Source of the DNA: Daphnia carinata
Taxonomy: Eukaryota; Arthropoda; Branchiopoda; Diplostraca; Daphniidae
Reading direction: 5' to 3'
NCBI RefSeq assembly: GCF_022539665.2
Contig: NC_081336.1
Location: 2,728,001-2,792,000 of the forward strand
Length of the DNA: 64,000 nucleotides
The number at the start of each line of letters is the position of its first letter. Position 1 is the stretch's first letter. This document shows positions 1 through 11,313 of the stretch, piece after piece. The notes under the pieces were generated by a model, which saw only the letters and a program-made list of their open reading frames with translations, did no database searches and had not been told where the DNA came from. The position numbers were made by a program, and so were the translations under genes.

Positions 1-192
1 CTTTTACGTCTAGGTGCACAATTATCCGCGGAAGAGCTTCCATGCACATCTCAACTTAGGCAAATGCGATTGGCAACTAACAATTTTTTTACATTTTTTT
101 GTCAAAGGTGACAAAAAGGAAGGGTAAGATAAATGACGTGGCTTTCGTTCCCTTCCTTTTCCGGCCGTTCTTCACGTGTCTTGCCAACGGCA
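1..192. repeat. Dispersed repeat R1, copy 1
   Basis: The segment recurs at 13229-13413 with only small differences, including the run with ATCCGCGGAA, the GTGACAAAAAGGAAGGG stretch and the CTTCACGTGTCTTGCCAACGG end. It starts at or before the window edge. No coding potential is visible. The element family is not recognised. Confidence 0.75.
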
Positions 193-195
193 CAG

Positions 196-420
196 ACACC
201 CACTCCTATCTAATAGAGGAATTGACGTCTTCATATTCACGTCTTCGTAATGTTTGGCATCCCTGACTCTCCTATAGGTGGTTTTGGTAGGTGGCACCTT
301 CGATAATGATTGCATTGAGTTGCCAACAACAAAAAGGGGTTGCCACCAGGTGCACTTTCACGGGCGTCTGATGTCAGTTAGCGGCGTGATTCACGGTTCC
401 TCTCGCTAGAGTAGTTTAGC
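196..420. repeat. Dispersed repeat R2, copy 1
   Basis: It begins with CCCACTCCTATCTAATAGAG and runs through the GGCACCTTCGATAATGATTG and GGCGTGATTCACGG segments. Related copies are at 16554-16760 and 17551-17760, with a degraded piece near 21545-21640. No ORF is shared between copies, so this looks like a non-autonomous element or old repeat debris. Confidence 0.7.
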
Positions 421-1201
421 ATCTACCGGTGGGCCCAAGTTTCGACTAGCCCTTATTTGTTGTTTAAATTGATAAAACAATGATTCATACGTGCTAGGGA
501 AACACGTACCTACACTTTGTCAAGTTTATCTAACCACACGTTAATATTAACGAATTTTAAGTACTCACAATTTCATCGGGATTCAGGACTAATTTATTAA
601 AGGATTAAATTTATGTTACGTAAAGAAATTTTATTACAGCTGATATTTTATATTTAGGCAAATTATTTATTCGACGCGTAATACAAACAATTACAATTAC
701 AATATATTATAGCAACAGCTCATTATTGAGCGCATTGTGGCAAGAGGATTCCATGAAACGTAATGTTTCTATTTAGCTTCAGTGTTGGGGGGAAATTAGA
801 TAATAACATCTACTAAATGGCTTAATATCTATAGAGTAACAATAGTATCTTTCAACCCACTTCATACACCATTAAAACTACAACAGAAAACACCAAACCT
901 CATCATACAACATCCGGACACCATCACAAACTAACATCCACACTACAAAACGAGTGGACTTAACAAAACGTTGATACCAATGCTAAGCAGCAGTCACTAC
1001 GTAAATTACATAGACAAACGAAACATTAATAAGTAGTACAGTACAGTAACTTTGAGTAGTTCAATATGCCATGACAAATTGCTTGATCGTTAGCACCGCA
1101 GTGAGTGTCGCATTAACATCTCGGCAGTTATGGCTTCTCTCCAAACCATTAATACGCGCAACAAATGACTGGTAAAATGTGTAATGTTATGGCAATCAGC
1201 A
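421..1201. other. Intergenic, AT-rich, 3' side of NUDT1
   Basis: I see no ORF, RNA gene or repeat here that I can support. It presumably contains the NUDT1 3' UTR at its right end. Confidence 0.5.
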
Positions 1202-1808
1202 TCACGGAAGGCGATTAATGACGTGTTCAATTATGTCGCCTTTGGTGTCGTAGGAAAAGCTAGCTTCAAACGAACAGCCGGAGAGAAAAACTGGGTACCA
1301 TAAACGAGCCTCACTCCACATTAAATCGTACGGAATACGATCAATATCAAACCACTGCGGCTTCATTTCTGAAGACAAACTTTACCAATTAACCAGCGCA
1401 ACCCTCTCGAAAAGCTGATATAATTTAAAAATACCTTCGGTTTCAGTTATTTCTCCTTTCCACTCATTACATTGAAACACGTGGATCAGAAATGGACCAT
1501 CACCGTTTTCGAAATACATTGTTATAACACCACGTCGTAACAGGTTACATTCGTCAGCCACAACTCCGCTCTCTTCGCGGAGTTCCCTAGAATCAAACGA
1601 GATGTTGATATAACATAATCTTAAAATAGCCAAGCAAGCAACTTATTCTGCAAAATTTACCAAACCTGACAGCGCCTTGAATGACAATCTCATTCAATTC
1701 CACCTTTCCTCCGAATCCATTCCATTTTCCTTCTCCTAAACCTCGTTTTTTAAGACCAAGAAGGATTTGCGATTTGCTCATTACAAAAACCAAGGTAAAG
1801 ATTTTCAT
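1202..1808 (-). CDS. NUDT1: NUDT1/MTH1-type Nudix hydrolase (oxidised purine nucleotide triphosphatase)
   Basis: Three exons on the minus strand: 1666-1808, 1435-1586 and 1202-1368. Together they give 462 nt, or 153 aa, close to the 156 aa of animal MTH1. The Nudix box is rebuilt across intron 1: G-x5-E-x7-REL-x-EE-x-G, reading GKVELNEIVIQGAV then RELREESGV. The N-terminal TLVFVM, the KKRGLGEGKWNGFGGK stretch and the C-terminal EMKPQWFDIDRIPYDLMW all follow the MTH1 pattern. The family hydrolyses 8-oxo-dGTP and 2-OH-dATP to sanitise the nucleotide pool. The 5' end of this gene, from 1774 outward, is the left edge of a segmental duplication. Its first codons reappear in antisense as the tail of the gene at 6744-7928. 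Confidence 0.88.
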
Positions 1809-3252
1809 TTCGTCTATCCCTGAAATGTCCCAACATGTTAGTATTTAAATAAGATATTAACTTTAATCTGTATTACCTCGGAAAGGACACAAATTCCATC
1901 AGATGTCGTAAATATGCAAATCGTTAATAAACAGATGCGGGGGATGATATACAAAGAAATTCCTCTTAGCCAAAACGTCAGTTTTCAAACCACCTGTTCT
2001 ATTCCCAAGGCCTAACAATGCCTTTATCCTTACCTTGAAAGGTATTTTGATGGACAGGGGTTGAAAAATGTACCTCGCATTTCTCGCGAAAAAAGAAACC
2101 AACGATATCTGGTATGGCCGACGTTCCTAAATCCCTGACAATTGGAAATAGAGATGAATTTGAATTTAAATTTCTTGCGTACTCTACACTGATCTTATTT
2201 TAAAAAAGGCCATTCAAAAAATGACTATGATGTAAATGAAAACATATGAAAACCGTAAACCTTCATGGATTAACCAGCTATCTGATGGGAAAATCGAGTG
2301 AGTCATACAATCCTCAGAACCGGACACAGCTTCAGAGCCGGATAACACGGCTTCAAATACATACTCACCAGATTTGATTTTAACAACACGACGCTTTCCA
2401 ATGTAGAAAAACTAATAAACGATAAAATGAATTCATCATCAATAAATTCAATTTTTTTACATGCTACAGCTCTAAATTAAAAATTTGCACGTTAGGTCAA
2501 GAATTTCACATAGAAAAAAACCAAAAATGTCAAGGCATTATTCTAAAACTTACAATTAGAAAAAAGAACGCTAGAGCAAAGAGCCGAATTACGATAAAAT
2601 CAACTTTTCAGAACTCACTAGGCAGATAGAACCACAAAAATGAATTTCAAACTACTTACTTCAAATATAGAAACTACCACCGTTTCACCAAACGATAGAC
2701 ACCTCTCGTTCCTGGGACACTTGAACATCAAATGAACACATCGACCAAATGAAAATGAGTGAGAAAACGAAGCAGTGGGGTGGGCTAGAAAACGAATTTT
2801 GTCCGAGTCACAGGACGGACGTAATTAACGTTGTAGAGGTCCAATTAGGTCTCCCTGCCTCTTTTGCCATGTTTGGAAATGTTCTTTTCCTGGAATTGGA
2901 AATCTTTCACCTTTTCAACCCCACACTCCTTTCCTTTCTTTTTCTGATGGCCGTTGGATATTCAAACCCCTTCCGTTTCTACCTGTCTTTTATGTGACAT
3001 TGAAATGGTTTTGTTTTGAAACGAGGTTAAATTAACAAATAAATACGTTACTGGATTTTTAGCCTCACACACTGCACTGTGCACTGTGAATTCCATAGTG
3101 CCATGAAAATTCTCTGTAGGTAACCGGATACATAAAAAAAATATCAATCATGTACTTTGAAAATCGATTCTTTTATTCACTTCTATACAATAAAGATACA
3201 AAAAACTGGAGAAACATCAGACTTTAGAAAAACAAGCTAAGTAAACAAATTC

Positions 3253-3784
3253 TTAAGCAGAGGGGTATTCCGGTTTGGCCGCTTCGGTCGGAGTAGGATA
3301 TTCCGCTTGTTTGTTGTACGAGGAAGGCTTGTATTCCGGATAGCGAGCCTCACCTTCGTATTTGACATCAGCAACATATCCATTCTGATCCGCCTTGTAT
3401 GTGACGATCTGAGTGCGGCCGTCCGGCAAAATGACACGGTAGGATCCAGTTGTCACCTTGCCATCGCTCTCCTGTTGGTGAGAGTAGTCGTTCTTGCTGG
3501 GCTCATCTTTAACAGCCCACGCAAAGGAATGCGGCATTGGAGCCTGCTGGAAATTGACATGTTATTGACTTGGGCTTGGACTGTTAATAAAAAAATGATT
3601 ACCTGTTGCTCATAAGAAGACTTGGCCGCTACATTTTCATATTGCGGCTGCTCTTGCCCAGCAGTGAAAACACCGGCCAATGAAACGAAAATGATGACAG
3701 TTTGGACCTGTTGTTTTTCAATCGAATTAGTACTTTTCATTATGAGTAATTCTTTTAGCAATAATAAAATAATAAAACCTGCAT
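3253..3784 (-). CDS. RR-type cuticle protein (chitin-binding R&R), CP1
   Basis: Exons 3779-3784 (Met-Gln only), 3603-3707 and 3253-3546 give 134 aa. Exons 1 and 2 encode a secretion signal (MQVQTVIIFVSLAGVFTAG). Exon 3 carries an extended Rebers-Riddiford domain with the core GSYRV-LPDGRTQIVTYKAD followed by GYVADVKYEGEARYP, closest to the RR-2 pattern. The family is exported to the exoskeleton, where the R&R domain binds chitin. A tiny first exon encoding only the first residues is typical of arthropod cuticle genes. A TATA-like TATATAAC lies at 3855-3862, about 71 bp upstream of the ATG. It is almost identical to CP2 (9400-9931) and faces away from an IR gene relic. Confidence 0.93.
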
Positions 3785-5514
3785 GATGGAGGAAGAAGTT
3801 TTGGCTGATGGAATCGTGGAACGACTGATGCCTTTTTCCATCCAACACAGCTACGTTATATAGTTGACTAGTGCGTAGGGTAGAAACTAGAAAAGACAAT
3901 ATTATTGCGATTTGTTCACAGAGAGAAAGGGAAAACGAAAAGAGGCGGACGTTTGTTTTAACGCGTTCACTTTTTTGCGGTTACCTTCACGATCAGCAAA
4001 CTTTCGTCCGCCTTAGAGAACGTCCGTAATTGTTTGCCTGTTTCTCTTTTCCGGAAACGTGAAGCAGTGTGCTTGGCCTTTTCCATTTTGCAATTTTTGG
4101 CGAATTTCCTACACTGATACTTGGATCAACTGCATCAGGCCGTGCCGCCTTCTAGCTTCGGGCCAGTGTGGCAAAACAGTTCATAAAGTGTAATGTACAT
4201 AACTCTCACTTTGCACACACCTGTGCATTTTTCGCCCATCTCCATTGTTATCCGATTGCATTGCAACGGTAATTTTTTTTCTTTTTGACGTTCTTGCAAA
4301 ATCGTCAGTTTTTGTGAAGGTGCAGGATTCAAAAAATGCTGATAGCATTCAAAAGAGCGGCTGTATTATTCGAGTTAACGTGAAATTTGATGCAAACGCA
4401 CAAACCAATTCACGCCGGTGAAAACTAGACGTTGATTTCCGCGTGTTTTGCGTGAACGAAAAAAGGTTTCGCGAACTTCTAATGACATGCTAGTAACCTC
4501 CAGACCTGCCCGGATGGAGATCATATTGCTGTACTATATGATCCCCATCGTGACATCAGCTGATAGCTCTTATCTCTCTATTCAGTTTTGCCTTGCAATG
4601 GTGGGCCAATCCCATTTCAATGCTTGACGTTTCGAGTGGTAATTGCTTACAGACTCTTGGTTACTAGTAATCCCATCATAGGGAGGGTGCCATACCCAGT
4701 CATTAGAAGTGCCGCTACTGTTAGATGGCGCACGCAACTCTTATATAGCGTGAATCTGGTACCGAAACACCGTTTACAACGCCGTGAGGCATTTTCCGAG
4801 TGAAATTTAAGTCCTAATAAATTTTTGTTAAAGAAATTATATGATATTATAGATGAACATTACGGGACATTCAATAACGGATACAGGTAAATATTTATGT
4901 ACAAATAAAAAATTTAAGACATTTGAGAAAAACACGAAAAATTGGTTGGACATGTTCCGGTATATGCACGGCACTAGCTCTGTGAAACTTTCTTATAGAA
5001 TTAAATGCGCATACAGCCGCAATCGATTTCGCGTGAATAGAAGAAGCCGTTAGACTTGATGACGTTAACAGACATCATCAAGTCAGTCGTGGTAAATCTA
5101 GTTTACTATTCTGTTACGTTCGGTGAATTTCAAATCAATTTGCTGTTTCACTTCAACAGTTTCCGAAATTGCCGACTCACCCACTTAATGATGTACATGT
5201 TTAGATGCCTTAATACTATACCTTATATTCTCTTTTGCATTTCAATAAAGTATTTGGGTATGTCAATTTACGCACCAGTAGTTGCTTAACTGATACAGCT
5301 TTTAATATTATATATCGAAAGATCAATCTTTCATTCTATTTCTTCAACAACTATAACATTCTCTAGTACCTACGCAGTTTTTTTAACTTGAAGATCGCAA
5401 ATTAAAATAGTAAGGCTTCTATAAATGACGGTTCAATTTCACAAAAAGCTCCAGTATAGAAGCTATGCCCCTCTGGGTTTGTTCTTCTAAACAGAAATTC
5501 ACCATCTACTGATA
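3785..5514. other. Noncoding spacer between CP1 and IR relic
   Basis: It contains the CP1 promoter. Segment 4283-4983 is absent from duplication copy 2 and includes a small imperfect hairpin (4513-4549, stem GATGG-a-GATCATAT). The rest matches the CP2 to IR-A spacer. Short ORFs here are not conserved between copies. Confidence 0.5.
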
Positions 5515-5825
5515 ACGGTTTCCATTAAAAAGATAACCTCTGTGAAATATCAGTTGCTTTTTTATATTATTCTTTTAGGTACATCTGTTTTCACAGGCCC
5601 AGCTAAGACGAACGTTCACACGATCGAAAAGCCTCGTCACTCGTTGTACCAATTGCATTTGCTTATTTCAAGCACCAGAGTACAAATTCAAATTGAAACA
5701 TTATTAACGTTATTTTAGAAATCATATTTTTGTTACACTGCTGGAATCTACGTAGAGTCCTTTGGTGAAAGACCATGATCTGGCCGTTATCAATTTCGGG
5801 ATAATTGAGAAAATCGTCCTAGACA
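5515..5825 (+). pseudogene. Truncated ionotropic-receptor-like relic
   Basis: This is homologous to exons 1 and 2 of the intact gene at 11003-12941. The start codon is ACG at 5515-5517 where the intact copy has ATG. The exon 1 sequence ending LYQLHLLISST and its GT donor are still recognisable. Homology ends abruptly at 5825 in mid exon 2, so the ligand-binding core and all membrane segments are missing. It is a by-product of the segmental duplication boundary. Confidence 0.85.
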
Positions 5826-6743
5826 ATCGTCCTGGCCTGTGCGCGCCAGGATGCTCAACAGTTTCGTGCATCATTTAAACGGAAAATTTCCAAATGACAA
5901 CATGTTTTCATTCAAAAAATAGAGGATTAGTATTTATCAAGAAAACTTCAATAACGAGGATCAGATCGACATTTTCCTGCGTTGAAAAAAATTCCTATTA
6001 GGACAATCCCCTGGTCCATAAAAGTAAATGCGTCATCAGATTTCAACCAACGCTAAAACTTGGAGGCAGTTTCAAGAGAAAAAGAGAGAATTTTATTAAA
6101 TTAAAAACTGAATTGGGTTTGTAGATGGGGATGTATACGATATTCTAGTTACGAAAAACAAAAGATGTCGTTGACAGCTAACCTCAGGACTAACGAACGC
6201 GAAAGAAATCTGATAAGAAACGCCCGTTTACTATAAAAATTTTTTGCATCAGACAAGATAGCGAAGAGAGACAAGGACAAAGAATGCAACTAAATCAAAC
6301 TTGGCCGACAGTCACAGCCAAAACGCCTAATTTACCGTAGTGCTCCACTTCGATGACACGTGTGCTATTTACATTATACAGTATATATACGTACATACAT
6401 ACATACTATATACAAGGTTGTTAAGACCACGTTGTACGGTACAAATATGTGCCCCAGACAGTTCTTCTTTTGAATTTTCACCTTGAAAGTTGTGAAAATG
6501 CGCGGAACTGATATTAATTATCGAAGGTCATCTCGCTTAACAATTCTTCCCAACCCTGCAGCTGCTGGACATTTAAAAACTACTGCAATTCCATTTTTCA
6601 AACCAGTCTTGAGTAGGTAGTGCTCTATTATCTGTGTGGCCTGTGTACAAACAGGGCTATTGACCTTTCGAAAAACACGGAAAATTGCTCTGTTTTTCAT
6701 ACAGGACCAGAAGAATTCATATCCTCATTAACTTTGAACTAAG
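5826..6743. other. Spacer unique to the interval between the duplication copies
   Basis: A hairpin with a 7-bp stem (TCCTGGC/GCCAGGA, 8-nt loop) lies at 5830-5851, directly at the duplication breakpoint. A TACATACATAC-type simple repeat lies near 6377-6412. A pyrimidine tract followed by CATACAG near 6705 could be a 3' splice site of an upstream noncoding exon of the next gene. No ORF is supported. Confidence 0.4.
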
Positions 6744-7928
6744 ATGTCAGCCACCCAAAAACTCGAACTTGATTTACCATTCGACTTTAATCCGGATAAG
6801 ATTCTTGAAACGGCTACACCAGAGCAGTGCGCTACCGTACTGACTACCGGTTGTCAGGCTCTTCACGCTCTTTTAGATAAGACAAATGAGCTTACCAACG
6901 AGCAAGCTTACAAAAAGGCTAAAATGGACGCTGCTGAGAAATGGGACCGAGAAAAATGTAGACTGGAAGAAGACGCAAAGCGGGAGAAAGAAAAACTGAA
7001 GAACACTAACGATCATAAAGTCAGGAAATTGGAAGATGAGTTGAATCTCCTTCAAAACCAATTTCAAGTTCTAGAAAACACCATGAAAGACAAAGAAATG
7101 CTTCTAAACAATACCAAAAAGCAGCTCAATGAGCTAAGCGCTTCAGAAATGGAAAAAATTAACAACGCTAGAACCCAAACACGCTCTGAGCTATCTGAGG
7201 AGCTAAATAAATTCAAGGATGATCTAAAAACAGCGAATGACAAACTTGAAAAGGCCAAAGATGATCTTCTTAAAGCTGAGAGGGAATACAGTGCCAATCT
7301 CAAGCAAATGGGAGAAGATAAGCTCATCTCCATTCAAGAAGCAGTCGCAAAAGCGCGTAAAGAACTAGATGACAAAAACCATTTCTTGCAATCGCAATTG
7401 GTCTCGTTAACTGGAAGACAAGCTAATTCAGCTACGAAAGGAAAAGACAATGAAGATGCCTTTGCTAGACTGCTCAACAAGGTTTTTGGCATGAGCCCAT
7501 CCTACAACAGACCGGACAAGATTCATAACAAGTCTGGTGATCACATGGTAGAATGGGAAGGAATGAAAAAAATGATTGAAAATAAGAAGTATGCGAATCG
7601 CGTAACCACTGATCAAGTGAAAAAAGCACTAAGGGATTTCGAATCAAACAAAGACTGCAATATACTAATGTTCGTCAGCGAGGATAGTACTATTATTGGG
7701 CATGAAAGACCCGGTGATTTGGATATCACCCACACCGCGGAGTTTCCCATTAACATAGTGGCAGTTATGATTTCGGCTATTTGGATGGGCAACTTCAGTT
7801 CCAACGAAGATAAGGTGACCTATCTTCAAATGATCGCACAGTTTATCAGAGCCCTGGGTGCCCTACAAGCAAAAGTACTTGCTCATTACAAAAACCAAGG
7901 TAAAGATTTTCATTTCATCTATCCCTGA
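6744..7928 (+). CDS. Coiled-coil protein with PD-(D/E)XK-like nuclease domain
   Basis: A single uninterrupted 394-codon ORF, unlike its intron-rich neighbours. Residues ~50-225 are strongly heptad-like and rich in K, E and L. Residues ~230-300 show the motif order of PD-(D/E)XK nucleases: E237 in KGKDNEDAF, D266 in SGDHMVE, E279-x-K281 in MIENKKY and Q291 in the following helix. This layout recalls the DUF2130-type coiled-coil plus nuclease arrangement of bacteria and phage, but no named family is certain. Residues 379-394 (from nt 7879) come from the duplicated block, that is, from antisense NUDT1 exon 1 plus its 5' flank, which also supplies the stop codon. An acquired gene is possible from the lack of introns. 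The activity is inferred, not shown. Confidence 0.7.
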   Translation: MSATQKLELDLPFDFNPDKILETATPEQCATVLTTGCQALHALLDKTNELTNEQAYKKAKMDAAEKWDREKCRLEEDAKREKEKLKNTNDHKVRKLEDELNLLQNQFQVLENTMKDKEMLLNNTKKQLNELSASEMEKINNARTQTRSELSEELNKFKDDLKTANDKLEKAKDDLLKAEREYSANLKQMGEDKLISIQEAVAKARKELDDKNHFLQSQLVSLTGRQANSATKGKDNEDAFARLLNKVFGMSPSYNRPDKIHNKSGDHMVEWEGMKKMIENKKYANRVTTDQVKKALRDFESNKDCNILMFVSEDSTIIGHERPGDLDITHTAEFPINIVAVMISAIWMGNFSSNEDKVTYLQMIAQFIRALGALQAKVLAHYKNQGKDFHFIYP

Positions 7929-10900
7929 AATATCTCAACATGTTATTATTTGAATAAGATATTAACTAAAATCTGTATTACCTCGGAAAGGACACAAATT
8001 CCATCAGATGTCGTAAATATGCAGATCGTTGACAAAAGATACGGGGGATGATGAACAAAAAAAAACCGCTTAGCTAAAACGTTAGTTTTCAAACCACCTG
8101 TTCTATTCTCAAAGCGTAACAATGCCTTTATCCTTACCTTGACATGTATTTTGATGGACAGGGGTTGAAAGATGTACCTCGTATTTCTCGGTGAAAAAAG
8201 AAACGAATGATATCTAGTATGGCCCATGTTCCTAAATTCCTGACAATTGGAAATAGAAATGAATTCGAATTTAAATTTCTTGCGTACTCTACATAGTGAT
8301 CTTATTTTTTAAAAAGCCATTCAAAAATGACTAGCATGCAAATGAAAACATATGAAAACCGTAAGCCTTCATGGATTAACCAGCTATCTGATGGGAAAAT
8401 CGAGTGAGTCATAAAACCCTCAGAACCGGACACAACCTAAATAGTTTACATCACAAGTAAACACCGAAAATATCAATAACACACAGATTCAAATACATAC
8501 TCACCAGATCTTATTTTAACAACGCGACGTCTGCCAATGTGGCAAAACTAATAAACGATAAAATGAATTCATCAGCATTAATCCAACTTTTTTCACATGC
8601 TACAGCTCTAAATTAAAAATTTGCACATTAGGTCAAGAATTTCACATAGATAAAAACCAAAAATATCAAAGCATTATTCTAACATTTACAATTAGAAAAT
8701 AGAACGCTAGAGCAAAGAGCCGAATTACGATTAAATCAACTTTTCAAAACTCACTAGGCAGATAGAACCACAATATTGAATTCCAAACTACTTACTTCAA
8801 ATAAAGAAAATACCACCGTTTCCCCAAACGATGGACACGTCTCGTTCCTAGGACATTTGAACATCAAATGAACACATCGACCAAATGAAAATGAGTAAGA
8901 AAACGAGGCAGTGGGGTGGGCTAGAAAACGAATTTTGTCCACGTCACAGGACGGACGTAATTAACGTTGTAGAGGTTGACAAATTCCAATTAGGTCTCCC
9001 TGCCTCTTTTGCTATGTTTGGAAATGTTTTTTTCCTGGAATTGGAAATCTTTCACCTTTTCAACCCCACACTCCTTTCCTTTCTTTTTCTGATGGCCGTT
9101 GGATATTCAAATCCCTTCCGTTTCTACCTGTCTTTTATGTGACATTGAAATGGTTTTGTTTTGAGATGAGGTTCAATTAACAAATAAATACGTTACTGGA
9201 GTTTTAGCCTCACACACTGCACTGTGCACTGTGAATTCCATAGTGCCATGAAAATTCTCTGTAGGTAATTGGATACATAAAAAAATATATTCAAACATGT
9301 GCTTTGAAAATCGATTCTTTTATTCACTTCTATACAATAAAGATACAAAAAACTGGTGAAACATCAGACTTTAGAAAAACAAACTAAGTAAACAAATTCT
9401 TAAGCAGAGGGGTATTCCGGTTTGGCCGCTTCGGTCGGAGTAGGATATTCCGCTTGTTTGTTGTACGAGGAAGGCTTGTATTCCGGATAGCGAGCCTCAC
9501 CTTCGTATTTGACATCAGCAACATATCCATTCTGATCCGCCTTGTATGTGACGATCTGAGTGCGGCCGTCCGGCAAAACGACACGGTAGGACCCAGTGGT
9601 CACCTTGCCATCGCTCTCCTGTTGGTGAGAGTAGTCGTTCTTGCTGGGCTCATCTTTAACAGCCCACGCAAAGGAATGCGGCATTGGAGCCTGCTGGAAA
9701 TTGACATGTTATTGACTTGGGCTTGGACTGTTAATAAAAAAATGATTACCTGTTGCTCATAAGAAGACTTGGCCGCTGCATTTTCATATTGCGGCTGCTC
9801 TTGCCCAGCAGTGAAAACACCGGCCAATGAAAGGAAAATGATGACAGTTTGAACCTGTTGTTTTTCAATCGAATTAGTACTTTTCATTATGAGTAATTCT
9901 TTTAGCAATAATAAAATAATAAAACCTGCATGATGGAGGAAGAAGTTTTGGCTGATGGAATCGTGGAACGACTGATGCCTTTTTCCATCCAACACAGCTA
10001 CGTTATATAGTTGACTAGTGCGTAGGGTAGAAACTAGAAAAGACAATATTATTGCGATTTGTTCACAGAGAGAAAGGGAAAACGAAAGGAGGGGATGATT
10101 GTTTTAACGCGTTCACTTTTTTGCGGTTACCTTCACGATCAGCAAACTTTCGTCCGCCTTAGAGAACGTCCGTAATTGTTTGCCTGTTTCTCTTTTCCGG
10201 AAATGTGAAGCAGTGTGCTTGACCTGTTCCATTTCGCAGTTTTTAGCGAATTTCCTACACAAACACTTGGATCAACTGCATCAGGCCGTGCCGCCTTCTA
10301 GCTTCGGGCCGGTGTGGCAAAACAGTCCATGAAGTGTAGTAAACATAACTCTCACTTTGCACACACCTTTGCATTTTATGGGAATTTTCGCCCATCTCCA
10401 TTGTTATCCGATTGCATTGCAACGGTAATTTTTTTTTCTTTTCTCTAACACATAGACATAAACTCTGAGAGACTTTCTTATAGAATTAAATGCGCATACA
10501 GCCACGATCGATTGCGCGAGAATAGAAGAAGCCATTAGACTTGATAACTTTAACAGAGATCGTCAAGTCAGTCGTGATAAATCTAGTTTACTATTCTATT
10601 ACGATCGGTGAATTTCAAATCAATTTGCTGTTTCACTTCAAGAGTTTCTGAAATTGCCGACTCACCTACTCAATGATGTACATGTATAGATGCCTTAATA
10701 CCATACCTTATATTCTCTTTCGCCTTTCAATGAAGAACTTGGGTACATGTCAATTTGCGCACCAGTAGTTGCTTAACTATACAGCTTTTAGTATTATCTA
10801 TCGAAAGATCAATCTTTCATTCCATTTCTTCAACAACTATAACGTTCGCTAATGCCTATACAGCTTTTTTTAAACTTGAAGCTTGCAAGTTGGAATGGTA

Positions 10901-11313
10901 AGGTCTCTATAAATGACGGTTCAATTTCACAGAAAGCTCCAGTATAGAAGTTATACCCCTCTGGGTTTGTTTTTCTAAACACAATTTCACCATCTACTGA
11001 TAATGTTTTTCATTAAAAAGATAACCCCTTCGAAATATCAGTTGCTTTTTTATATTGCTCTTCTAGGTACATCTGTTTTCACAGGCCCAGCTAACACGAA
11101 TGTTCACACGATTGAAAAGCCTCGTCACTCGTTGTACCAATTGCATTTGCTTATTTCAAGCACCAGGGTACAAATTTAAATTGAAACGTTATTAACGTTA
11201 CTTTAGAAATCATATTTTTGTTACACTGCTGGAATCTATGTAGAGCCCTTTAGTGAAAGACCATGATCTGGCCGTTATCAATTTCGGGATAATTGAGAAA
11301 ATCGTCCTAGACA
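7879..11313. repeat. Segmental duplication, copy 2
   Basis: Counterpart of 1774-5825. The left edge falls inside the open reading frame of the nuclease-like gene. The block contains cuticle gene CP2 and leads without a break into the intact IR gene, so this copy has the longer receptor side and copy 1 the intact NUDT1 side. Confidence 0.9.
9400..9931 (-). CDS. RR-type cuticle protein, CP2
   Basis: Exons 9926-9931, 9750-9854 and 9400-9693 give 134 aa. It is a recent duplicate of CP1 (offset exactly 6147 across all exons), differing by about three residues: FLSLAG for FVSLAG, ENAAAK for ENVAAK, and RVVLPDG for RVILPDG. The signal peptide and R&R chitin-binding domain are intact. A TATA-like site lies at 10002-10009. 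The gene is divergent from IR-A, whose start is 1.07 kb away. Confidence 0.93.

Larger units (their letters stand above)
1774..5825. repeat. Segmental duplication, copy 1
   Basis: It begins at TTGCTCATTACAAAAACC inside NUDT1 exon 1 and is nearly collinear with 7879-11313. The two share the NUDT1 5' flank, a cuticle-protein gene and the 5' end of an IR gene. Offsets are 6105 at the left edge, 6147 over the cuticle gene and 5488 at the right edge. The shift is mainly because 4283-4983 has no counterpart in copy 2. Copy 1 stops at GTCCTAGACA within IR exon 2, right beside a short hairpin (5830-5851). Confidence 0.9.

Noticed and set aside
3307-3899. Overlapping ORFs of 102 and 148 codons around CP1 (and the same at CP2, 9454-10046)
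   Set aside because: They are antisense or intron-read-through shadows of the spliced cuticle genes. They appear twice only because the DNA is duplicated.
4513-4549. Hairpin that might be a microRNA precursor
   Set aside because: A 14-bp stem with one mismatch is far shorter than an animal pre-miRNA.
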